A DNA stretch of 6,919 nt from assembly GCA_902773305.1 (NCBI GenBank), contig CACYEB010000250.1, positions 1-6,919 of the forward strand, given 5' to 3'. The DNA comes from an uncultured Bacteroidia bacterium (GTDB lineage Bacteria > Bacteroidota > Bacteroidia > Bacteroidales > UBA932). Below are positions 1 to 6,919 of this stretch, piece by piece. Within the stretch, counting starts at the first letter, position 1. Every line of letters begins with the position of its first letter. A model generated the notes under the pieces. The model was not told the DNA's origin. It did not search any database and saw only the letters and a list, made by a program, of their open reading frames with translations. The position numbers were made by a program, and so were the translations under genes.

Positions 1-2596
1 CCACTTTCTGGAGCATATGGCCTTCAACGGCACCAGGCACTATCCCGACAAGCGCATCCTGGAGTTTCTGGCCGACGAAGGGGTCCGTTTTGGATATAAC
101 GTAAATGCTTTCACCTCCAAGACCGAGACGGTCTACAACCTGAGCAACGTCCCGCTGGTGCGCGAGGGCTTCATAGACAGCGTGCTGATGGTGCTGCGCG
201 ACTGGTCGTGCGACATCAGCTGCGAGCAGAAGGCGCTGGACGACGAGCGCGGAGTGATTAGCGAAGAGTGGCGCCTGGGCGACGACAGCCGCAGCCGTAT
301 GGCCAACAAGCAGACCAACCTGATATACCGCGGCTCCAAGCAGGCCGAACGGAACGTAATCGGCACCCTGGAGGTGATAAACGGCTTCAAGCGCCAGGAA
401 ATACTGGACTTCTACCACAAGTGGTACCGTCCCGACCTGCAGGCAATCATCGTAGTGGGAGATTTTGACGTGGATGAGATGGAGCATCGCATCCGCCGCC
501 TTTTCAGCGACATCCCCGCCGCAGTGAATCCCGAGCCCAAGGGGACATACATCCCGCCGGCAATGACCGAGCCTCTCTTCGAGGATATGACCGACCCCGA
601 GATCCGCTATCAGGCCTTCAAGGCCATCTACAGGCAGGACAACCCCTGCAAACAGCACGGCGACGAAAGCTACTTCAAAGACGAGCTTTGCAGGATGACA
701 GTCTCTTCGGTTATGGCCGACCGCCTCAGGGAGCGCAGCAAAGAGAAGGCCTCCCCGGCTCAGACCGCCACCGTGGTGACAAATGCCTACAGGCCGGATA
801 TGTATGTATCTCTGATCACCGTCGTGCCCAAGAAAAAAGAGAATCTGGCCGAATGCTTCCGCTTTACCGAGCGGGAGGTTCAGCGCCTGCTGAAATTCGG
901 TATCAGCCGGGACGAGTTTGAGATTGCCAAACTGAACGTCAGTGACCGCCTGCACCTGAACTCCCCGCTGGAGCGGGAAGAGATCAAGAACGGCGAACTG
1001 GTGAATATGGCGCTCAGCAACTTCCTGACGGGGACTCCGCTTATAAACCCCGCCACCTACAGGGAGCTGCGCCGCGGCATCCTGGGCAGCATCACCGCCT
1101 CCGACATCGCCCCCTACCCCGAAATGATGTTCGGCTCCAGCGGAAAGATCTACTCCAACAGCTACAACGATGTGGACGACGCCGGCATAGCCCCGTCACA
1201 GGAGCAGATGCGGCAGATTGTGGCCGAGGTGGCAGCAGAAGATATCCAGCCGGCATTTCTGGAGTATCCCGAGATGGATCTGGCCGTCAAGGGCGCTTCC
1301 GGCAGGATTGTTTCCAAGAAGAGGCTGCGCGGCACCGATATGGAGGTCTGGAAGCTCTCCAACGGCGCCACTGTCTACTACAAGGAGTCGGCCCCGGTGA
1401 AAAGGAGCGACCACCTTTTTATGACCTACATCTTTGACACCGGCTACAGGGTGTTTAACCCCGACAGCGTTACAGCCGCCAGATATGCCCTCTCGTACGC
1501 CAAGCGCAACGCCGGTTTCCGCGGCACTGTCAAGCCCGATATGAAGAATTATCCCGAACTCTCCGATGTCAAGCTGATGCTGCTCGGAGTCGGCCGGGAT
1601 GCGCGCATTGAGGTCGCCTGCGACCGGGACAAGGCAGAAGAGGCCTTCAAGGCAGCCAACCTGCAAATAACCGAGCCCTATTTCGGAGATGAGCGGCTGC
1701 TGGACAATTATAAGGCGATGACCCTGAAATCGCTGGGCAACAAGAAGAATCCGTCCAGACTGTTCGAAGAGCGCTGCCGCCGGGAAGTCTACGGCAACCA
1801 TCCCTGGATGCAGGAGATCGACTCCGCCAGCGTAGAGGCCGCCACCCTGCCCCTGGTAGCTGACGCCTACAGACGCTACTACGGAGACATCGCCACTATG
1901 AAGGTGGTCATCTGCAGCGACCTGCCGCGGGAGCAAATCGAACTCCTTACCGCGAAATACATCGCCTCGCTCAGCATCGGATATCCTTACCGGAAAGGGA
2001 AATATCTGCCTGCCGTGCCGGTGGCCAAGGGCAAGATGGAAATCACAGAGACTGCCGATCCCGTCTCCGCCCCCCTGGCCAGAATCGGCTGGAGCCGCCA
2101 CTTCAAGGGTGGCCGCAGCATTAAAGAGCGCGCCGCGGCAGACATCCTGGACTATATAATGTCAGCCCGCTACCTGGACCTTATCCGGGAGGAGCACGGC
2201 GCCGCCTACAGCGTGCAGTTCGCCACCGCCGTGGCAGAAGAGAGAGCGGTTCCCTCCCAATCGTACGTGAACTTGCAGACGCGCCCCGAGATGAAGGATA
2301 TTGTATTGACCGATATACGCGAAGAACTGGAACGGATGTGCAAGGACGGGCCCACGGCACAGGAAATGGAGCACGCCGCGAAGTATCTGGTCAAGCACCA
2401 CAACGAGGTCCGGGACCGCATCCTGCGCTCGGTGGGATCGCAGCAGGCCCAGATGCTGGACTATGTCCGCGACGGCATCCCTTATGGCTATGACTATGAA
2501 GGGGTCATCAAAACAATAAAGGCCTCCGACGTGCGCACTTTGGCCCGCAAAGTGGCTGCCGGAGACCTTGTACTGACTCTCTACAGCGAAGAATAA
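1..2596 (+). CDS. M16 family zinc metallopeptidase (PqqL-like), 5' partial
   Basis: This is a two-lobed insulinase/pitrilysin-type peptidase that degrades peptides or small proteins, probably in the periplasm. The frame is open from base 2 and its first codons read HFLEH, the inverted zinc motif HxxEH, with two zinc-binding histidines and the catalytic glutamate. The ATG at 17 follows directly and is therefore internal. Numbering from that Met, the block DDERGVISEEWR carries Glu77 and Glu84; one, probably Glu84, is the third zinc ligand. The first M16_C-like region follows from about residue 115 (ERNVIGTLEVINGF, then IIVVGDFD). The second half, from about residue 440, has no HxxEH and is the usual inactive lobe. 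Near its end, REEHGAAYS supplies the conserved Arg724/Tyr731 pair that helps bind substrate. The 864 visible residues plus a missing 60-80 residue N-terminus (presumably with a signal peptide) fit the usual family length of about 930-950. The substrate is unknown. Family assignment is secure. Confidence 0.93.
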   Translation, partial: HFLEHMAFNGTRHYPDKRILEFLADEGVRFGYNVNAFTSKTETVYNLSNVPLVREGFIDSVLMVLRDWSCDISCEQKALDDERGVISEEWRLGDDSRSRMANKQTNLIYRGSKQAERNVIGTLEVINGFKRQEILDFYHKWYRPDLQAIIVVGDFDVDEMEHRIRRLFSDIPAAVNPEPKGTYIPPAMTEPLFEDMTDPEIRYQAFKAIYRQDNPCKQHGDESYFKDELCRMTVSSVMADRLRERSKEKASPAQTATVVTNAYRPDMYVSLITVVPKKKENLAECFRFTEREVQRLLKFGISRDEFEIAKLNVSDRLHLNSPLEREEIKNGELVNMALSNFLTGTPLINPATYRELRRGILGSITASDIAPYPEMMFGSSGKIYSNSYNDVDDAGIAPSQEQMRQIVAEVAAEDIQPAFLEYPEMDLAVKGASGRIVSKKRLRGTDMEVWKLSNGATVYYKESAPVKRSDHLFMTYIFDTGYRVFNPDSVTAARYALSYAKRNAGFRGTVKPDMKNYPELSDVKLMLLGVGRDARIEVACDRDKAEEAFKAANLQITEPYFGDERLLDNYKAMTLKSLGNKKNPSRLFEERCRREVYGNHPWMQEIDSASVEAATLPLVADAYRRYYGDIATMKVVICSDLPREQIELLTAKYIASLSIGYPYRKGKYLPAVPVAKGKMEITETADPVSAPLARIGWSRHFKGGRSIKERAAADILDYIMSARYLDLIREEHGAAYSVQFATAVAEERAVPSQSYVNLQTRPEMKDIVLTDIREELERMCKDGPTAQEMEHAAKYLVKHHNEVRDRILRSVGSQQAQMLDYVRDGIPYGYDYEGVIKTIKASDVRTLARKVAAGDLVLTLYSEE
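2..16 (+). other. HxxEH zinc-binding catalytic motif of the M16 peptidase
   Basis: Codons CAC TTT CTG GAG CAT encode HFLEH, in frame with the downstream peptidase and followed by MAFNGT, the usual continuation in M16 enzymes. The two histidines bind zinc and the glutamate acts as general base. Its presence shows the peptidase is catalytically competent and that the gene begins before the window. Confidence 0.93.
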
Positions 2597-2597
2597 C

Positions 2598-4709
2598 CTA
2601 TCTGAGCTTTATAACGCCGTCTTCCATATCGGCGGTGATGGCCTTCTCTTTCGAGAGCCGCCCCTCGAGCAGCTCTTTGGCCAGCTCGTCTATCAGATCC
2701 CTCTGGAGCACCCTCTTGATGGGACGCGCACCGTAAACGGGGTTGTAACCCTTGTCGGAGAGGTATTCCACGAAGGCGTCGGTAAACTTGAGCTCGATGT
2801 CCATTGCGGCCAGCTTGCCCTGCAGGTCGGCCATCTGGATTTTCAAGATCTCCCGTACATCGTCACGGGTCAGGGGGTGGAACATTATTATCTCGTCGAT
2901 ACGGTTCAGGAACTCGGGACGTACGCTGTGCTTGAGCAGTTCCATAACCTTGTCGCGGCAATTGTCAAAATCGACTCCCTGGGCTATACTGTCCTGGATA
3001 ATGTCGCTGCCCACGTTGGAGGTCATTATCAGGATGGTGTTCTTGAAATCGACAGTACGCCCCTTGTTGTCGGTCAGTCGGCCGTCGTCCAGCACCTGGA
3101 GCAGCACGTTGAACACGTCGGGATGGGCTTTCTCTATCTCGTCGAGCAGCACCACCGAATAGGGTTTGCGGCGCACCGCCTCGGTGAGCTGGCCGCCCTC
3201 TTCGTAACCGACGTATCCCGGAGGCGCTCCAACCAGACGCGACACGGTGTGACGCTCCTGGTATTCGCTCATATCGATACGGGTCATCATATTCTCGTCG
3301 TCGAACAGATATTCGGCAAGGGCCTTGGCCAGTTCGGTCTTGCCCACGCCGGTGGTGCCCAGGAACATAAACGACCCGATGGGGCGCTTCTCGTTCTGCA
3401 GGCCGGCGCGGCTGCGGCGCACGGCGTTGGCCACCGCGCTGATGGCTTCGTCCTGCCCCACTACCCTCTTGTGCAGTTCCTCTTCTATGTGAAGCAGTTT
3501 CTCCTTTTCGCTCTGGAGCATCTTGCTCACAGGGATGCCGGTCCAGCGGGCCACCACCTCGGCGATGTCGTCTTCGCTCACCGCCTCATTCATAATGGGG
3601 TTCTGCCAGGACTCCTTCTCTTTGGTAAGCCGGTCGATGTCAGACTGGACCTGCTGCATCCGGCCGTAGCGGATTTCCGCCACGCGCCCGTAATCGCCGC
3701 TGCGCTCTGCGGTCTCCGCCTCGTGGCGTAGGTTCTCCAGTTCCTGACGGCGGTTGCTCAGATCGCTGAGGACGTTCTTCTCGCTGTTCCATTTGGCCAT
3801 CAGGCGCTCCTGCTCTTCGCGGGTCTGCTTGAGTTCAGACTCAATCTTGTCTAGTTTCGTGCCCTCGCCCTCGCGCTTGATGGCAGCCTTCTCTATCTCC
3901 AGCTGCTTGATGCGGTGGTTCAGGTCGTCGATGGGCTCGGGCACGGAATTCATCTCCAGACGGAGCTTGCTGGCCGCCTCGTCCACCAGGTCGATGGCCT
4001 TGTCGGGAAGGAAACGGTTGGTGATGTAGCGGTGCGAGAGCTGCACGGCCGCGATAATCGCGTCGTCTTCTATACGCACCTTGTGGTGGTTTTCGTATTT
4101 CTCCTTCAAACCACGCAGGATCGAGATTGATTCGGCGGGCGAAGGTTCGTCAATCATCACCATCTGGAAACGGCGTTCCAGCGCCTTGTCGGTCTCGAAG
4201 TACTTCTGATATTCATCGAGGGTCGTGGAACCGATGGCCCTCAGTTCGCCGCGGGCCAGCGCCGGCTTCAGGATGTTGGCGGCATCCATAGCTCCGCTGG
4301 TGCGGCCGGCACCCACCAGGGTGTGGATTTCGTCTATGAAGAGGATTATCTCGCCGTTGCTCTCGCACACCGTCTTGACCACCCCCTTCAGACGCTCTTC
4401 AAATTCGCCCTGGTACTTGGCGCCTGCGATCAGCGCACCCATATCCAGCGAATATATGGTCTTGGTCTTAAGGTTCTCCGGCACGTCGCCGTTGATAATA
4501 CGCTGGGCGATACCTTCGCTTATCGCGGTCTTGCCGACACCCGGCTCGCCCACCAGTATGGGATTGTTCTTAGTCCTGCGGCTAAGAATCTGCAGCACCC
4601 TGCGGATCTCGTCGTCACGGCCGATCACAGGATCCAGTTTAGACGCACGCGCCCTCTCATTGAGGTTCACGGCGTATTTTTCCAATTCCTGGTTATTGTT
4701 GTTGTTCAT
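2598..4709 (-). CDS. clpB: ClpB-type AAA+ disaggregase lacking the N-terminal domain
   Basis: This cytosolic AAA+ chaperone would form hexamers and, with DnaK, pull polypeptides out of aggregates. In the 703-residue product, NBD1 has Walker A GEPGVGKT (54-61), pore loop GAKYQG with Tyr99, Walker B with Asp126/Glu127, and arginine fingers Arg179/Arg180. A long charged coiled coil, about 256-380, is the ClpB middle domain and separates it from ClpC and ClpA. NBD2 has Walker A GTTGVGKT (451-458), pore loop GYVG (498-501), Walker B with Asp523/Glu524, Arg603 and sensor-2 Arg662. There is no IGF/IGL-type ClpP-docking tripeptide where ClpA/ClpX carry it. The usual N-terminal Clp_N domain (about 150 residues) is absent: the protein starts at the equivalent of E. 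coli ClpB residue 153, near the start of the natural short E. coli form (about 149). The ATG at 4709 is chosen because AAGGAG lies 9 bases upstream; a TTG at 4754 would add 15 unrelated residues. Confidence 0.93.
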   Translation of the reverse strand: MNNNNNQELEKYAVNLNERARASKLDPVIGRDDEIRRVLQILSRRTKNNPILVGEPGVGKTAISEGIAQRIINGDVPENLKTKTIYSLDMGALIAGAKYQGEFEERLKGVVKTVCESNGEIILFIDEIHTLVGAGRTSGAMDAANILKPALARGELRAIGSTTLDEYQKYFETDKALERRFQMVMIDEPSPAESISILRGLKEKYENHHKVRIEDDAIIAAVQLSHRYITNRFLPDKAIDLVDEAASKLRLEMNSVPEPIDDLNHRIKQLEIEKAAIKREGEGTKLDKIESELKQTREEQERLMAKWNSEKNVLSDLSNRRQELENLRHEAETAERSGDYGRVAEIRYGRMQQVQSDIDRLTKEKESWQNPIMNEAVSEDDIAEVVARWTGIPVSKMLQSEKEKLLHIEEELHKRVVGQDEAISAVANAVRRSRAGLQNEKRPIGSFMFLGTTGVGKTELAKALAEYLFDDENMMTRIDMSEYQERHTVSRLVGAPPGYVGYEEGGQLTEAVRRKPYSVVLLDEIEKAHPDVFNVLLQVLDDGRLTDNKGRTVDFKNTILIMTSNVGSDIIQDSIAQGVDFDNCRDKVMELLKHSVRPEFLNRIDEIIMFHPLTRDDVREILKIQMADLQGKLAAMDIELKFTDAFVEYLSDKGYNPVYGARPIKRVLQRDLIDELAKELLEGRLSKEKAITADMEDGVIKLR

Positions 4710-4718
4710 TTTTAGTTT

Positions 4719-4724
4719 CTCCTT
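4719..4724 (-). promoter_or_regulatory. Shine-Dalgarno site that fixes the clpB start
   Basis: On the minus strand AAGGAG is followed by nine bases (AAACTAAAA) and then ATG at 4709. Strong Shine-Dalgarno sites are not the rule in Bacteroidales, so this one argues that the short, N-domain-less protein is deliberately initiated here. The site would lie inside the coding region if translation began at the TTG at 4754. Confidence 0.7.
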
Positions 4725-4769
4725 TGCCCTGTTACAACTCAACTTGTTTGCCAACCCGGTTTTCCTGCC

Positions 4770-4792
4770 AATTTGTCATAGTGGTACAATTT
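4770..4792. repeat. Imperfect inverted repeat in the divergent intergenic region
   Basis: The arms AATTTGT (4770-4776) and ACAATTT (4786-4792) pair at six of seven positions around a nine-base spacer. The symmetry, AT-rich arms and position midway between divergent genes fit a regulator binding site, but with arms this short chance is a real alternative. I do not recognise it as the site of a known regulator, and it is not a CIRCE element. Confidence 0.3.
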
Positions 4793-4805
4793 CAAGAAAA
4801 AGCAC

Positions 4806-4813
4806 TATCTTTA
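4806..4813 (+). promoter_or_regulatory. Weak candidate -7 element for the nuclease operon
   Basis: TATCTTTA matches the Bacteroidales -7 consensus TAnnTTTG except at the last base and sits 25 bases before the nuclease ATG, which would give a short leader. No TTTG lies at the expected spacing of about 19-21 bases upstream; the nearest, at 4772-4775, is 30 bases away. The call is tentative. Confidence 0.22.
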
Positions 4814-4838
4814 TCCCATATAATCATTTTGAAAAACT

Positions 4839-5597
4839 ATGAAACGGTTTAACAGACTACTGGCTATAGCCCTCACTTTCCTGCTGACTTCGTGCGGAAT
4901 TTTCAACAACTACCACGCCGACAAGAAGTATGTCCCGGCGCCACTGAGAGGCACTCCGGAGCAAATACTTGCCAAGAAAGGCTTCGTTGTCTCGTATAAC
5001 GATGACACCCGCCTGCCCAACTGGGTTTACTGGCACCTGACTTCCGACCATATCGGCGGCAAGGACACCCGCACCGGCATCTCCTATCACGAAGACGGCA
5101 AAGTTGCCAAGCCCCGTGCAACGCTGGCCGACTACCGCCGCAGCGGCTTCTCCCGCGGCCATATGTGCCCTGCAGCCGACTGCAAGTGGAACCGTGCTGC
5201 GCTCAAGGAATCGTTTGCACTGACGAACATCTGCCCCCAGACAGAGAAATGCAACTCCGGCGTATGGAACAGCATAGAGACCCAGTGCCGCGAGTGGGCC
5301 CTTGAATATGGCGACCTGTACATCGTGTGCGGCCCCATCTATGAAGGAGTGCCCGAAACCATCGGCAACAACCGCGTGGCAGTGCCCACCGGCTTCTTCA
5401 AGGTGGTGGCGTGCCTGAACGGCAAGAAAAAGGGCATCGCCTTTGTCTGCGACAATGCAGACCGCAACCAGACCCTCAAGAATTGCGTGGTCTCCATCGA
5501 AGATGTCGAGAGGATAACCGGTATGGAGTTCTTCCCCAGCCTCAATGCAAAAGACCGCCGCACCGTCAAGGAGAGGGGTAATATCAAGGACTGGTAG
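4839..5597 (+). CDS. Lipoprotein DNA/RNA non-specific endonuclease
   Basis: This 252-residue exported nuclease of the Serratia nuclease/EndoG (NUC) family should cut DNA and RNA without sequence preference using one divalent metal ion. A charged N-terminus and hydrophobic stretch end in the lipobox LTSC, so the mature protein is probably lipidated at Cys19; the residues after it (GIFNNYHADKK) lack a clear acidic surface-export signal. The active-site block is FSRGHMCPAAD, where His108 is the general base and Arg106 is kept; Ser105 replaces the Asp of the classical DRGH. Asn130 (LTNICPQ), Asn139 (KCNSGVW) and Glu147 (NSIE) match the metal-binding and neighbouring residues of the Serratia enzyme, so activity is expected. 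VCGPIYEG and PTGFFKVV are typical later family blocks. It starts at the first ATG after an A-rich leader without a Shine-Dalgarno site and is the first gene of a probable two-gene or longer operon. Nutrient scavenging or removal of extracellular DNA are inferred roles. Confidence 0.92.
   Translation: MKRFNRLLAIALTFLLTSCGIFNNYHADKKYVPAPLRGTPEQILAKKGFVVSYNDDTRLPNWVYWHLTSDHIGGKDTRTGISYHEDGKVAKPRATLADYRRSGFSRGHMCPAADCKWNRAALKESFALTNICPQTEKCNSGVWNSIETQCREWALEYGDLYIVCGPIYEGVPETIGNNRVAVPTGFFKVVACLNGKKKGIAFVCDNADRNQTLKNCVVSIEDVERITGMEFFPSLNAKDRRTVKERGNIKDW
5586..5590 (+). promoter_or_regulatory. Shine-Dalgarno-like site inside the end of the nuclease gene
   Basis: AAGGA ends nine bases before ATG 5600, the same spacing as in front of clpB, and lies within the last codons of the nuclease. 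It supports ATG 5600 over GTG 5597 and implies that translation of the second gene is coupled to the first. Confidence 0.45.
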
Positions 5598-5599
5598 TG

Positions 5600-6916
5600 A
5601 TGCTCAGACGATTGTCTTTATTTGTAGCGCTGGCTGCCGCAGCGGTTTGTCTTTCGCTGAATGCAGGTGCACAGGAGACCGGCGGATATGTCACCAAGCA
5701 TGCCCGTATGGACCGCAGCCGGATAAATATCGGCGTATATCATCTTGCGCCCTACGCCCGTACGGAAAGCCACATCAAGGACCTGTCGGAGTGCGGCATC
5801 GACTTCGTGATGTATATGAACAACGATCCGGCCGTGCTGGACCTGTTTTCAAAATACAATGTCGGAGCCATCATAGTGGGCACGGTGCCGCTGTGGTGGG
5901 GTGGGTTCGGCGACAATGCCGGCACCCTTCGCGCCACCCATCCCCTGACCGAATATGAAGAGGCGGCGGCAAAGTTCAAGGACCACCCTGCAATATGGGG
6001 CATCGCCATCGGCGACGAACCTTCCTGTCTCGATTTCCCTTATTACAACGAGATTGTAAGGACGGTCGAGAAGGGTTTCCCGAACCAGTTCGCCCACCTC
6101 AACCTGCACCCCACCTATGCACCGGGACCGCGCGTGGGCAACGACCCCACCAAGGGAGCCCTGGGTGCCGCGACCTATCAGGAATATATAGACGCCTATT
6201 GCAAGTGGGTTCCGGCCGACTATATCGCCTATGACTACTACTACCAGCACGGAGGCGTACCGCTCGATCTGGCAAATATGCGCATCGTTGCCGACGCCTG
6301 CCTGGCCACGGGAAGGAGTATGTGGCCCACCGTACAGGTAAACAGCAACAAGCTGGAGGAATGGATCTCCCTGAACCAGCTCCGCTTCCAGGCCTGGTCG
6401 GCGATGGCTTTCGGAGCCGAGAACATCACCTGGGCCTGCTATACCTGGGGCTGGTGGTACAACCAGGTCCTCTACGGCGACGGCAGCAAAACCCAGCAAT
6501 ACGACAAACTGAAGCAGGTGAACGCAGAGATTCACGCCTTCTCTCCCGCCTATATGAAATATAAGAGGGTTTCCACCAGCTGCGTCGGCTTCCAAGGGAC
6601 GGATATGCTGGAGGGGAGCGGTATGGAGAATGTGGAGATTTACAACGACGAGACATTCAAGAACCTGTCTGCAGGCTGTCCTCTGATTGTGGGAAAGATG
6701 ACGTCCCGCAGCGGACGCCGCGGAAAGGCCCTTTTCATCTGCGTGTCGGACGACCCCTATGACAAGAACCCGCAGACGCACACGCTGAGCTTCAAATGCC
6801 GCAGGAGGATATCCGTCACAAGCAACGAAGGGCCGGTGCCCGTCAAGCGCCTTTGCGGCGGCCGCTACGAAATCCCCGTGACGTCCAACCAGGGAATCCT
6901 CATCGAGGTGAAATAA
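5600..6916 (+). CDS. Secreted glycoside-hydrolase-like TIM-barrel protein
   Basis: I recognise the fold style but not the exact family. The 438-residue product has a signal peptide (MLRRLSLFVALAAAA onward), probably cut after NAGA at residue 24, and no good lipobox. Residues about 40-320 read like a (beta/alpha)8 barrel of the GH-A type: INIGVYHL, IDFVMYM, VGAIIVG, then AIWGIAIGDEPS, with Glu140 where a strand-4 acid/base would sit. Next come FAHLNLHP, YIAYDYYY, MWPTVQVNS and ENITWACYTWGWW, aromatic-rich strand ends like those lining sugar sites. The expected strand-7 nucleophile is not evident: MWPTVQVNS has Gln246 and no Glu. Residues about 325-438 look like a C-terminal beta domain. ATG 5600 is preferred over GTG 5597 because AAGGA lies nine bases before it; the gene begins two bases after the nuclease stop. 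A carbohydrate-active role is inferred; a GH42-like, GH5-like or DUF4434-like domain, or a non-catalytic binding protein, are alternatives. Confidence 0.68.
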   Translation: MLRRLSLFVALAAAAVCLSLNAGAQETGGYVTKHARMDRSRINIGVYHLAPYARTESHIKDLSECGIDFVMYMNNDPAVLDLFSKYNVGAIIVGTVPLWWGGFGDNAGTLRATHPLTEYEEAAAKFKDHPAIWGIAIGDEPSCLDFPYYNEIVRTVEKGFPNQFAHLNLHPTYAPGPRVGNDPTKGALGAATYQEYIDAYCKWVPADYIAYDYYYQHGGVPLDLANMRIVADACLATGRSMWPTVQVNSNKLEEWISLNQLRFQAWSAMAFGAENITWACYTWGWWYNQVLYGDGSKTQQYDKLKQVNAEIHAFSPAYMKYKRVSTSCVGFQGTDMLEGSGMENVEIYNDETFKNLSAGCPLIVGKMTSRSGRRGKALFICVSDDPYDKNPQTHTLSFKCRRRISVTSNEGPVPVKRLCGGRYEIPVTSNQGILIEVK

Positions 6917-6919
6917 TGG
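6916..6919 (+). other. Possible start of a further operon gene, cut off by the window edge
   Basis: The stop of the glycosidase-like gene overlaps an ATG as TAATG, and GAGG at 6905-6908 lies seven bases before it. This arrangement is common between coupled genes. Only four bases are visible, so nothing can be said about a product. Confidence 0.25.

Larger units (their letters stand above)
4710..4838. promoter_or_regulatory. Divergent intergenic region between clpB and the nuclease gene
   Basis: This 129-base stretch is visibly more AT-rich than the flanking genes and must hold the start signals of both divergent units. It is too short to hide the missing clpB N-terminal domain (about 450 bases), and I see no Clp_N-like reading frame in it. 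I find no good match on the minus strand to the Bacteroidales -7 consensus TAnnTTTG, so the clpB promoter stays unidentified. Confidence 0.6.

Noticed and set aside
1196..2101. A 301-codon open frame on the minus strand inside the peptidase gene
   Set aside because: It lies wholly within a clearly homologous gene, its translation shows no recognisable domain, and long antisense frames are expected in GC-rich coding sequence.
2615..2634. Possible hairpin (CGCCG/CGGCG, ten-base loop) just after the peptidase stop, considered as a terminator
   Set aside because: The stem is only five pairs, no T-run follows on either strand, and it lies in the conserved 3' end of clpB, so chance is enough to explain it.
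2877..3731. A 284-codon plus-strand open frame opposite clpB
   Set aside because: It is antisense to conserved AAA+ coding sequence, is rich in His, Val and Leu without domain structure, and has no supporting context.
4710..4754. Extension of clpB to the TTG at 4754 (15 extra residues)
   Set aside because: The added residues resemble no part of ClpB, the AAGGAG site would become coding sequence, and ATG at 4709 has ideal spacing to that site.
4791..4797. CTTGAAA on the minus strand upstream of clpB, resembling the -35 of E. coli heat-shock promoters
   Set aside because: No CCCCAT-type -10 lies at the right distance, and Bacteroidales promoters follow a different consensus.
4225..4842. A 205-codon plus-strand open frame spanning the start of clpB and the intergenic region
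   Set aside because: Most of it is antisense to conserved clpB sequence, and it overlaps the start of the nuclease gene in another frame.
5849..6781. A 310-codon minus-strand open frame opposite the glycosidase-like gene
   Set aside because: The plus strand encodes a protein with a signal peptide and barrel-like pattern, while the antisense product looks like a composition shadow.
1..6919. The whole window considered as a defence island or other new multi-gene system
   Set aside because: Apart from the secreted nuclease and the housekeeping ClpB, there are no defence-type partners, no mobile elements and no repeats; the export signals on the nuclease argue against an intracellular defence role.

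Overview
The window looks like an ordinary stretch of a fairly GC-rich Bacteroidales chromosome. The protein styles (a large PqqL-like M16 peptidase with the ERGVISEEWR block, a short lipoprotein nuclease with an SRGH active site, a secreted glycosidase-like protein) and the mostly weak ribosome binding sites suggest a relative of Rikenellaceae/Alistipes or Muribaculaceae. This placement is inferred from sequence style only. I see no mobile element, CRISPR array, tRNA or rRNA.

Layout: (1) Bases 1-2596, plus strand: an M16 zinc metallopeptidase whose 5' end lies outside the window. The window opens on its catalytic HFLEH motif, so the ATG at 17 is not the start. (2) Bases 2598-4709, minus strand: a ClpB-type AAA+ disaggregase with both ATPase modules and the ClpB middle domain, but no N-terminal Clp_N domain. 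It converges on the peptidase gene with one base between the stop codons. (3) Bases 4710-4838: an AT-rich divergent intergenic region holding the clpB ribosome binding site, an imperfect inverted repeat and a weak candidate promoter element for the rightward genes. (4) Bases 4839-5597, plus strand: a lipoprotein DNA/RNA non-specific endonuclease of the beta-beta-alpha-metal type. (5) Bases 5600-6916, plus strand: a secreted protein with a TIM-barrel, glycoside-hydrolase-like pattern, two bases after the nuclease stop. Its own stop overlaps an ATG (TAATG) that may start another gene beyond the edge.

The nuclease and glycosidase-like genes probably form an operon for envelope proteins that may act on extracellular nucleic acid and carbohydrate. 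ClpB is a cytosolic protein-rescue machine on the opposite strand and the M16 peptidase is probably periplasmic; nothing in the sequence ties these two to the operon functionally. The features most worth checking are the N-domain-less ClpB and the glycosidase-like protein that seems to lack a catalytic nucleophile at the usual position. I found no convincing sign of a new multi-gene system.
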